Assembly: GCF_000403455.2 (NCBI RefSeq)
Contig: NZ_KE159794.1
Span: forward strand, 62,001-126,000
DNA: 64,000 nt
Direction: 5' to 3'
DNA from: Dorea sp. 5-2
GTDB lineage: Bacteria > Bacillota > Clostridia > Lachnospirales > Lachnospiraceae
The notes under the pieces are model-generated. The model saw nothing but the letters and a program-made list of their open reading frames with translations, ran no database searches and was not told the DNA's origin. Shown piece by piece: positions 54,493 through 62,077 of the stretch (position 1 is its first letter; the number at the start of each line of letters is the position of its first letter). A program made the translations under genes and the position numbers.

Positions 54493-55353
54493 TTGGGAAA
54501 AAAACAGGTAATGCTACATCAAACAGGTTCGAAAGAGCTCCGTCTGGAATCCTGCGGATATGAAGAATGCTCCGAAGTACAATCTTACGGACCCATTGTC
54601 TGCCATTACTATATCCTCCACTTTGTACTGCAGGGACAGGGGCATTTTTATAATGACAGAACCCACTATGAAATACATAAGAACCAATACTTTCTTATCA
54701 CTCCCGGTACTCTCGTTTTCTATCGTGCGGAAGAAGCCAATCCCTGGACCTACACCTGGATCTGCTTCAACGGGACTGCCGTCCCCGATATGCTCAGACA
54801 CTGCCACATCAGTCCGGACTCCCCGGTTCAGCCGTATTCACGAACCGATGATATCCGTTCGATCATCTCTGAGATGATCAAACATACCGAAAAGACTCCC
54901 GCAAATGAATATCATCTCCAGAGCAGGCTCTATGCCATCTTTGCAAAACTCTGCGAAGATTCCAAATCCTCTTATAACGCGCTGGAGTCCAATGATAATT
55001 TCTACGTCTCCCAGGCAACGAACTATATTCTGGGAAATTCCGATCCTGATATTACGGTAGAACATATAGCGGACTATCTGCATATAAGCAGAAGCTACCT
55101 TTTTACTTTATTTAAGAAACATCTGAATACCTCTCCGCAGCGTTTCCTCGCCATGGCACGTATTCGGAATGCCTGTGAACTGTTATCCAATACCGATCTT
55201 CCCATCGCAAGAATTGCCAGTTCCTGCGGCTATCAGAATCCCTTTGCCTTCTCGCGCGCTTTTAAAAAGGAAATCGGGCAGACTCCAAGCGAATACCGTT
55301 CGGAAAACATAGTCTCAACCGTTCTTCGGGAAAATACAAAATATCTGCCCTGA
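54493..55353 (+). CDS. AraC-family transcriptional regulator 2
   Basis: 286 residues, TTG start set by AGGAGG exactly 7 nt upstream. Ligand domain with LHFVLQGQGHFYND and YFLITPGTLVFY; HTH pair with VEHIADYLHISRSYLFTLFK and IASSCGYQNPFAFSRAFKKE. Its layout is like regulator 1, but the sequences differ enough for a separate ligand or target. It is divergent from regulator 1 and the palindrome lies between them. Confidence 0.92.
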   Translation: MGKKQVMLHQTGSKELRLESCGYEECSEVQSYGPIVCHYYILHFVLQGQGHFYNDRTHYEIHKNQYFLITPGTLVFYRAEEANPWTYTWICFNGTAVPDMLRHCHISPDSPVQPYSRTDDIRSIISEMIKHTEKTPANEYHLQSRLYAIFAKLCEDSKSSYNALESNDNFYVSQATNYILGNSDPDITVEHIADYLHISRSYLFTLFKKHLNTSPQRFLAMARIRNACELLSNTDLPIARIASSCGYQNPFAFSRAFKKEIGQTPSEYRSENIVSTVLRENTKYLP

Positions 55354-55455
55354 AGAACCTTCTGTACAATCATATTCTTTTCTTCTGCCGAATTCTATGA
55401 CCTGATGATTCTTATACATTGCAGAATGTTGACTTTTCCTATGCGTTCCGTATAG

Positions 55456-55508
55456 AAAAAACGGGGAAGGATCGATTCCCAAAAGAACCGTTCCTTCCCC
55501 GTCTTTTT
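55456..55508. terminator. Bidirectional terminator between araC2 and the radical SAM gene
   Basis: ACGGGGAAGGA and TCCTTCCCCGT are perfectly complementary, with A and T runs on either side; serves both converging genes. Confidence 0.85.
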
Positions 55509-55537
55509 CTCATCTTTTATTTTCTTATCTTTTAAAA

Positions 55538-56395
55538 TCACAGACTCAGAAGATAGTCGATCGCCCGAAGCAGCTCGCCTTTCTGCTTCGGCAATATTCC
55601 CTGTATCGTGAACTGGTCAAGGACCGTCGTATCCTCGAACAGACAATCCTTAACCGTGAGATTCTCGATCAGAAGCCGTTCCTCCCTCAAGATCTCCGCA
55701 GGCGTCATCTCCTCAAACCCACCTCTCCTGGCTTCTTCATAAAGAGGCGTATTCTCCCATAACTTAAGCTTCAGGCACCAGATATTGCGCGGGTGCACCT
55801 GGTTCAGCATACGCGCCGTCTCGATCGCGTGCAGCCGTGAAAAGCTTCGCCCTCCCAGTCCCGGAATGACGGTCACATAATAGTCGATTCCAACCTGATC
55901 AAGACGCCTAAGGGCTTCGATCACCTCAGCCGATGTGATCCCCTTCTTCCTCGCCTCTAATATAGAGTCGCTTCCGCTCTCAACCCCGATGTGAAGCGCC
56001 TGGATCCCTTCTCCGGCAAGCATCTTAAGTTCCTGATCCGATTTCCTCAGAATATCATCTATGCGGGAATACATCGCATACTCCCGAACCTTCGGCATAG
56101 ACCTGCGTACCTCCTCTATGATGGCAAGAAGCCGCTCTGCACCCATGCAGAATGCATTCTCACCAAGGAAAAAAAGCCTGGTATCATCCGGGCGCAGCTG
56201 CGCAAGTATCTTAAGGTCATGCACGATCCGCTCCATCGGGTGAATCCGGAATGCATCCTTCGCAAAATCACAAAACGTACATTTATGCCAACTGCAGCCA
56301 AGAGACACCTCCAGCGCCGCCGTCGCCTGCTCATGCGGCGGCAGATAGATGGTATCATGTGTATAAATGGACTGGTATAATTCTTCACGTGTCAT
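55538..56395 (-). CDS. Radical SAM protein with a C-X4-C-X2-C cluster
   Basis: 285 residues. GCSWHKCTFCDF places C34, C39 and C42 as the iron-sulfur ligands. The common motif is CX3CX2C; here the first gap is four. GVESGSDSILEARKKGI is the SAM-contacting segment. A generic radical SAM protein of unknown substrate; no partner gene is adjacent. RBS GGGAGATACGCC. Confidence 0.87.
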   Translation of the reverse strand: MTREELYQSIYTHDTIYLPPHEQATAALEVSLGCSWHKCTFCDFAKDAFRIHPMERIVHDLKILAQLRPDDTRLFFLGENAFCMGAERLLAIIEEVRRSMPKVREYAMYSRIDDILRKSDQELKMLAGEGIQALHIGVESGSDSILEARKKGITSAEVIEALRRLDQVGIDYYVTVIPGLGGRSFSRLHAIETARMLNQVHPRNIWCLKLKLWENTPLYEEARRGGFEEMTPAEILREERLLIENLTVKDCLFEDTTVLDQFTIQGILPKQKGELLRAIDYLLSL

Positions 56396-56549
56396 GGCGT
56401 ATCTCCCTTAGATCAAACTAATATACTCCAAGTATATCGGATATCTTGGAGGAATTCAATGCCGTGTATTGTCTTACATACGATAATTTTGTATAATAAT
56501 GCTTATCAGCCGATTTTATCCAATCAAAAAAGGAGCCGTGAAAGAATAG

Positions 56550-56737
56550 AAGTCATAAAAGCATTAGAGGAATTTGGATTATCTGAAAATTTTGACAAAG
56601 TAAAATACTGGTATGACGGATTCCGATACGGCAGCCGAAAAGACATCTACAATCCATGGTCTATCACAAAATATCTGGACAGCAATAAATTCGGCACATA
56701 TTGGGCAAATACAAGTTCAAATACATTGGTAGGCAAT
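56550..56737 (+). pseudogene. ATPase (DUF1703-like) fragment
   Basis: The segment IEVIKALEEFGLSENFDKVKYWYDGFRYGS and DIYNPWSITKYLD, YWANTSSNTLVG matches the middle of the AAA-ATPase_like proteins (compare YNPWSV and YWINTSSNDIIKD in copies 1-2). The Walker A part and the C-terminal nuclease domain are absent. At about 56734 the sequence joins IS66 DNA. The open frame from 56459 is a chimera, not a real gene. Confidence 0.75.
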
Positions 56738-57010
56738 TCATGTGTATTTCTGATACAATCACTTCAAATTATGGAGGTATTGCCTATGGATAAAAATGAA
56801 CTTACAAAGACAGAACTCTGGACCAAACGTATCCAGGACTTTCATGAAAGTGGTTTATCCCAGAAAGAATGGTGTCAGGAGCATCAAATCCCGCAATCAA
56901 CTTTTGGCTATTGGATCCGGAAGCAAACAAAAGAACAGCCAGATGAACCTGTTTTTGCAAAACTTCCTTCCCAACAGGAAATCTCATCTGATCTTTCAGT
57001 CAGCGGTGTG
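56734..57010 (+). mobile_element. IS66 tnpA fragment without terminal repeat
   Basis: From CAATTCATGTGTATTTCTG the sequence matches the right end of the IS66 copy at 59584-62036, including the tnpA start (ATG at 56786, RBS GGAGG), but the outer inverted repeat is lost. The frame encodes about the first 80 residues of TnpA (TELWTKRIQDFHESGLSQKE, IPQSTFGYWIRKQTKE). It then runs into the nucleotidyltransferase remnant. Confidence 0.8.
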
Positions 57011-57018
57011 CCATTAAT

Positions 57019-57675
57019 GGGCTGGCACAGGAAGATATCGAATTAAATGTTTATTCTTATCTGCAGTCCAAGATTGATTGGTATCAAATGCCCATAAAAC
57101 TCGCCGGGATTGCAATATATGGAAGCCGGTGCAGGGGAATGGAAAAAGAAGATTCGGATCTTGATATAGTTGTAGAATATACAGGCAGTGAGAGAGAAGA
57201 TGACTTATTCAACGCATTTAACGAAGATGGATTCATGATTGGTGGTGTTAAGGTAGATATTAATCCTATTACTGAAGAAAAAACTGGTACCTTGGGAGTT
57301 TATCTCCCAAGGGCAGAAGCGTTTTTGACAGAAAAGAGGAGTATCATTACGTTTACTGTTTCAGAATGCAGTGAGTTTCATGGTTTGGGAGAGTATCATG
57401 AAAATATAGAAAACATTGATAAAGCAATTTCTATTTTCAACAAAATACCACCAAGGCGTATGAATGGGATTCCAAGCATTGGCATCAATATTCATGCAGT
57501 AGGTACTGAGTCCTATGAGGATACTTCGATAGATATATTATGTGGCAGTATAGTAGACCTTGCGGTTCTGGACTATATGCCAGAGATTACGAACAACCAT
57601 AAAGCGATAGCTGCTATTGAAGACATGATTGCAAGATTACCGAATGTAGAAGTGGCAGGCTCTTTGGAAAGGTAG
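57019..57675 (+). pseudogene. Nucleotidyltransferase/LPD16-type large polyvalent protein remnant
   Basis: Reading from 57019 gives about 218 residues without a proper start codon. An MNT-like nucleotidyltransferase (YGSRCRGMEKEDSDLDIVVEY near residue 33) is followed by a conserved VDINPITEEKTGT block and an LPD16-like C-terminus (IPPRRMNGIPSIGINIHAVGT, DLAVLDYMPEI). Such domains occur in large proteins of conjugative elements. The N-terminal part is missing at the IS66 junction. The ATG at 57088 could start a 195-residue product. Confidence 0.65.
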
Positions 57676-57819
57676 AAAACGGCATAAAATGTTTTTATAG
57701 AACTGCTGGAATGTTTATGGTAAAATGATATTATTGAATATACAGCAGATGATTTTTAGATATTGTAATTCTGTTGGATATTCTAAAGGCTCACTGCCTT
57801 TTGATAAGGAGCGTGCTAT

Positions 57820-59598
57820 ATGGAGAAAAGTATGAACAAAAAGAAACTGCCAATTGGCATTGAAGCTTTTGATGAGATTTGTTCAGAAGATTTTTACTAT
57901 GTGGATAAGACTGGCTTGATACGAGATTTTCTTGAAGCGTGGGGCAAGGTAAATCTGTTTACCCGGCCACGTCGGTTCGGTAAATCATTAAATATGAGTA
58001 TGTTCAAGTCTTTTTTTGAAATAGGCTGCGATAAAACACTGTTTCATGGATTGGAAATTGCCGGGGAAACAGCGTTTTGTAATACTTATATGGGAAGGTT
58101 TCCTGTAATTTCGCTTACCTTGAAGGGAATAAATGGTGCTGACTATTCGACCGCAAGATCGTTGATGTGTTCGGTGGTTGGAAATGAAGCATTGAGGTTT
58201 TATGATCTGCTGATAAATAGCGACCAGTTAAATGATATTGAAAAAAAGCGGTACGAACAACTTATAAAAGTGGATACAAATAATACGGAAAGCTTTATCA
58301 TGCCAGATTCCGTGCTGATGGGAAGCTTGAAAACACTTTCCACATTGCTGCAGAAACATTATGGTGAGAAAGTAATCGTCCTGATTGATGAATATGATGT
58401 ACCGCTTGCCAAAGCAAATGAGCAAAATTACTATGAAAATATGATAATTTTAATGCGAAATATGCTTGAACAGGTGTTAAAAACGAATGATAGTCTGTAT
58501 TTTGCAATTTTGACCGGGTGTTTGCGGGTATCAAAAGAGAGTATCTTTACAGGATTAAATAATACGAATATATTCTCCATCATTGATGAAGACTGTGATT
58601 CATATTTTGGATTCACGGACTATGAGGTGCGGGAATTGCTAGAGTATTATGAGTTGAGCGATAAATACGATGTCATGAAAGCCTGGTATAACGGATACCG
58701 GTTTGGGGATTCGGATGTATACTGCCCATGGGATGTGGTCAGTTACATTAATAAGCTCAGGAAAAAAAGAACTTTACCTCCGCAAGACTACTGGTCAAAT
58801 ACCAGTGGAAATGATATTGTAAGATATTTTATCGAAAAGGTGGACAACGGATTAGCTAAAAGTGAGATTGAAGCACTGGTTGCCGGTGAAATTGTAACAA
58901 AGGATATCCATATGGATTTGACTTATGACCACATCTATGATTCGATTGATAATATTTGGAGTGTTCTCTTTACTACCGGGTACCTGACGCAGAGAGGGAA
59001 TCTGGGCGGGAAGCGCTATCAACTGGCAATACCGAATATGGAGATCCGAAATATTTTTACAGAGCAGATTATGACAATGTTTAAAGAAAATACCAAAAGA
59101 GACGGTAAAAAACTGCAGGAATTCTGTGAAGCTTTAGCGTCAGGGGATGCTGGCAAGGTGGAACATCTATTTAATGAGTATCTGAAACAGACAATTAGTA
59201 TCCGTGATACTTTTGTCAGAAAACCTACTAAAGAAAACTTTTATCATGGTATTCTGCTAGGAATTCTCGGTTTTAAGTCCGATTGGTATGTAAAATCAAA
59301 CCGGGAAACGGGCGATGGTTTTGGCGATATCATTGTCAGAATTGAAGATAAGGGTATAGGAATGATTCTTGAAATTAAATATGCTGAAAATGCATGTTTT
59401 TCCTCAGAATGTGAAAATGCCATGAAACAAATTGAGAGTAGGGACTATACGGCAGAATTTAAAGATATTGGATTCCATAAGATTTATAAGTATGGAATCG
59501 CTTGTTATAAGAAAACATGTAAAGTGATATTTAAAGAAGATGAAGTAAGGAGAAAAAATGAAGGACGAAACTCGTTATATTGTGTAAGTAGGAAATAA
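57820..59598 (+). CDS. AAA-ATPase with C-terminal PD-(D/E)XK domain (DUF1703-like), copy 3
   Basis: 592 residues. LPIGIEAFDEICSEDFYYVDKT, Walker A-like RPRRFGKSLNMS near residue 52, Walker B VIVLIDEYDVPLAKAN and nuclease-like GDIIVRIED, MILEIKYA. It is clearly more distant from copies 1 and 2 than those are from each other. AAGGAG lies 8 nt before the start. The last codons and stop lie in the IS66 inverted repeat, so the native C-terminus may be altered. Confidence 0.87.
   Translation: MEKSMNKKKLPIGIEAFDEICSEDFYYVDKTGLIRDFLEAWGKVNLFTRPRRFGKSLNMSMFKSFFEIGCDKTLFHGLEIAGETAFCNTYMGRFPVISLTLKGINGADYSTARSLMCSVVGNEALRFYDLLINSDQLNDIEKKRYEQLIKVDTNNTESFIMPDSVLMGSLKTLSTLLQKHYGEKVIVLIDEYDVPLAKANEQNYYENMIILMRNMLEQVLKTNDSLYFAILTGCLRVSKESIFTGLNNTNIFSIIDEDCDSYFGFTDYEVRELLEYYELSDKYDVMKAWYNGYRFGDSDVYCPWDVVSYINKLRKKRTLPPQDYWSNTSGNDIVRYFIEKVDNGLAKSEIEALVAGEIVTKDIHMDLTYDHIYDSIDNIWSVLFTTGYLTQRGNLGGKRYQLAIPNMEIRNIFTEQIMTMFKENTKRDGKKLQEFCEALASGDAGKVEHLFNEYLKQTISIRDTFVRKPTKENFYHGILLGILGFKSDWYVKSNRETGDGFGDIIVRIEDKGIGMILEIKYAENACFSSECENAMKQIESRDYTAEFKDIGFHKIYKYGIACYKKTCKVIFKEDEVRRKNEGRNSLYCVSRK
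59558..59587 (+). pseudogene. Start of a gene cut by IS66
   Basis: An AAGGAG site and ATG at 59558 begin a frame of nine codons (MKDETRYIV). The stop TAA lies in the IS66 end (GTAAGTAGG). Too short to identify; its remainder is absent beyond the IS. Confidence 0.4.
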
Positions 59599-59609
59599 TC
59601 CGTACCTGT
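59584..59609. repeat. IS66 left terminal inverted repeat
   Basis: GTAAGTAGGAAATAATCC with eight more bases; pairs with the right end at 62011-62036. It supplies the stop codons of ATPase copy 3 and of the cut gene at 59558. Confidence 0.85.
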
Positions 59610-59673
59610 TCATAAATCTACGCATTTGGTAAAATATTCCTTAAAGATGAATGGAGATTCATCCGTACTTTGA

Positions 59674-59709
59674 CAAAAAAATCCACCTAACAGTTTCTGC
59701 TAAGTGGAT
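59674..59709 (-). terminator. Terminator of tnpC containing its stop codon
   Basis: Minus-strand RNA AUCCACUUAGCAG pairs with CUGUUAGGUGGAU over 13 bp with two wobbles, triloop AAA, then seven U. The tnpC UAG stop lies in the stem. Confidence 0.85.
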
Positions 59710-61361
59710 GTCCCCTCTGGTCGTTTGGTACGACAGTTTTCCGGTATTGTTTCTGACCAGGGCAATAGTGGAAGAATGTCTTCTTTTGTCGGAAATGGAG
59801 CCAAATCTTTCATCTTTTCCAATATGTAGGCCAGATAATTATAGGGCTTGAGTCCGTTCAGGATCGCCGTTTCTGTTATGCTGTATACGGTTGCGCTGGC
59901 CTCTGCTCCTTTGATACTCTTGGAAAACAGCCAGTTGCGGCGTCCTACCGCAAAGTTCTTAATGGCTCTCTCAGCGACCGTATTGTCGATACTCAAATGT
60001 CCGTCATCCAAGTATCTTCTTAAGTATTGTTCCTGGTTTATCATGTACAATACCGCTTCTCCTATTTTCGATGACCTGTCTACTGCATCCTCCAGGGAAT
60101 GCAGCCACTCAAATAAGGCATCTAAAAGCGGTTTTGACTGCTTTTGACGCTCGGTATATTTTTCCTCCGGCGATTTGCCGCGGATCATTTCTTCTATCTT
60201 ATAGAGCATGCCGATCCGCTCCATTGCCTGATATGCAGTTGTTTCTTTCAGCTGCTCTTTGGTGAAATCCTTTTTCAATGTTGTAAGGGCTTCATCAAAG
60301 CGCCGCCTTGCATGGACCATGCACCCTGTCACGGTGATCTTCTCCGGGAGGCTATGGTACGCCTGATATCCATCACAGGTAAGATAACCCTCAAATGTAT
60401 CTCCCAGAAACTCCACCGGGTGGTAGCCGCCCCGGGTTCTCTCATACTGGAAGAGTACCATTCTCGGAGATCCGCTGTTCTCATCCGTAAGATATACCCA
60501 CATCCAGTTCTGCGTCGTACCTTTCTGCTCCGGTTCGTCTATGACCTGGATCCGTGTCTCGTCGCTATGGACATACCTACCGCAAAGGAATTCCTCCTTC
60601 ATCAGGTCATAGACCAGCTGGAGATACCGCCCGGCACACAGGATGATCCAGTTTGCCATCGTTTTGGTTGACAGATTCAGATCGTACCGCGCGAATTCCC
60701 GCTCCTGGCGTGCAAGCGGCATCCCATTTACATATTTGGCATTCATGATACCTGCAACCAGGGATGGTGTGGCGACACTCCCTTTCATAAGTGCCTGGGT
60801 CTTCTCTGGCCGCTGCATTTTTCCGCATTTTGGACAGCAGTAAATATAGGTGACCTCTTCTACGACTTCGAAACGGACCGGTATAAATTTCAGATATTTT
60901 ACTTTCTCTGTCGTCACTACTTTGTATTTCGTCCCGCATTCCGGGCAGAACCGTTCTTGCCCTTCCAGCTTATGTTCGATCACCTCTGTCGTCTCAAAAG
61001 AAGAAAGATCTTCTTCCTTTTTTCCAGCAGGTTTTTTGCGTTTGTAAGATTTCGGATGGATCTCTTCCATTTCCGGTTCCGCTGCATTCGGATCCGCTTC
61101 CTGCTCTGCTTCATTGAACAGATCCATCTGCGTATATCCATCCGCGTACTTTTCACTGGAGGCACCAAACTGTTTCCGCCAAGCAAGCGTCAGCCTGTCA
61201 GAAAGCAGCGCATTCATGAACTCCAGCTCCTTCTTTTTTTCCGTCAGGAGCTGGATCTTAGTTTCCTGCTTTTGCTGATGCGCCTGCATGGTTGTAAACA
61301 GTGTGATCATATTTTCTTTACTCATTTCCTGTAATTGTTTCTTAGAAAAAAGTGGTTCCAT
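59700..61361 (-). CDS. IS66 transposase TnpC
   Basis: 553 residues, full length. An N-terminal coiled helix (LTEKKKELEFMNALLSDRL), zinc-ribbon CPECGTKYKV and CCPKCGKM, then the DDE domain ending in NTVAERAIKNFAVGRRNWLFS. The lack of a full TnpA raises doubt that the element still moves. Confidence 0.93.
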   Translation of the reverse strand: MEPLFSKKQLQEMSKENMITLFTTMQAHQQKQETKIQLLTEKKKELEFMNALLSDRLTLAWRKQFGASSEKYADGYTQMDLFNEAEQEADPNAAEPEMEEIHPKSYKRKKPAGKKEEDLSSFETTEVIEHKLEGQERFCPECGTKYKVVTTEKVKYLKFIPVRFEVVEEVTYIYCCPKCGKMQRPEKTQALMKGSVATPSLVAGIMNAKYVNGMPLARQEREFARYDLNLSTKTMANWIILCAGRYLQLVYDLMKEEFLCGRYVHSDETRIQVIDEPEQKGTTQNWMWVYLTDENSGSPRMVLFQYERTRGGYHPVEFLGDTFEGYLTCDGYQAYHSLPEKITVTGCMVHARRRFDEALTTLKKDFTKEQLKETTAYQAMERIGMLYKIEEMIRGKSPEEKYTERQKQSKPLLDALFEWLHSLEDAVDRSSKIGEAVLYMINQEQYLRRYLDDGHLSIDNTVAERAIKNFAVGRRNWLFSKSIKGAEASATVYSITETAILNGLKPYNYLAYILEKMKDLAPFPTKEDILPLLPWSETIPENCRTKRPEGTST

Positions 61362-61511
61362 AGTCCGGTGCTCCTGATTGTTTTAAGCTAAGAAAAGAAT
61401 ACCATAAAACCGTGCTGTTTTCGAGGGGAAATGCGTCAGAAAAACAGAGGAAAAATTGCTGAAAATCCTGAGATTTTCAGCTTTTTGCGAATTGACAGAC
61501 TCCGTTTTTGG

Positions 61512-61958
61512 CTAGATAACAATCTTGGGATGATGCTCCTTAAAAGCTCCCTTGGGCTCCAGGGATAATCCGTCACACAGCCAGTGTATTTCTTTTAACG
61601 TAACTTTTTTCAACTCATCTGGTGTATCCGGCCAGTGAAAGGAATGATGGTCCAGCCGCTTCATTAAGATCCAAAATCCTGACCCGTCCCATTGGAGGAT
61701 TTTGATTGATGTGCGTCTGCGATTACAGAAGGCAAACATACAACGGGAATACGGATCCAGATGGAATTTTAGTTTTATGATAGCCGCCAATCCCTGGCAG
61801 CTCTTTCGTAAGTCCGTGACACCACATGCAAGATACACAGTTGTTCCACCAGCCAGATCAAGCTCCTGACACCATTCTTTCTGGGATAAACCACTTTCAT
61901 GAAAGTCCTGGATAGGTTTTGTCCAGAGTTCTGTCTTTGTAAGTTCATTTTTATCCAT
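61512..61958 (-). CDS. IS66 TnpA'-TnpB fusion
   Basis: 148 residues. The first 34 (MDKNELTKTELWTK, FHESGLSQKEWCQE) are TnpA; from LDLAGGTTVYLACGVTDL onwards it is TnpB (MFAFCNRRRTSIKILQWDGSG). The junction lies at CAGGAGC, where most of tnpA has been deleted in frame. In the related fragment at 56786 the tnpA frame continues normally past this point. TnpB keeps its usual length. Start ATG at 61958 after GGAGG. Confidence 0.85.
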   Translation of the reverse strand: MDKNELTKTELWTKPIQDFHESGLSQKEWCQELDLAGGTTVYLACGVTDLRKSCQGLAAIIKLKFHLDPYSRCMFAFCNRRRTSIKILQWDGSGFWILMKRLDHHSFHWPDTPDELKKVTLKEIHWLCDGLSLEPKGAFKEHHPKIVI

Positions 61959-62010
61959 AGGCAATACCTCCATAATTTGAAGTGATTGTATCAGAAATAC
62001 ACATGAATTG

Positions 62011-62036
62011 ACAGATATGGATTATTTCCTACTTAC
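62011..62036. repeat. IS66 right terminal inverted repeat
   Basis: Reverse complement reads GTAAGTAGGAAATAATCC and continues with a 24/26 match to the left end. Confidence 0.85.
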
Positions 62037-62042
62037 CTAAAA

Positions 62043-62070
62043 AAGGGACTGCATTTTTCGGCAGTCCCTT
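62043..62070 (-). terminator. Terminator after the Wzz-like gene
   Basis: AAGGGACTGC pairs with GCAGTCCCTT; a U run follows on the minus strand. It lies directly beside the IS66 end. Confidence 0.85.
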
Positions 62071-62077
62071 CATAATC

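Larger units (their letters stand above)
59584..62036 (-). mobile_element. IS66-family insertion sequence
   Basis: A 2453-bp element bounded by inverted repeats that begin GTAAGTAGGAAATAATCC and match at 24 of the first 26 positions. It carries a tnpA-tnpB fusion gene and an intact tnpC. No 8-bp target duplication is visible (TATATTGT against CTAAAAAA), which suggests that flanking DNA was later lost or rearranged. A part copy of the same element is at 56734-57010. Confidence 0.9.
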
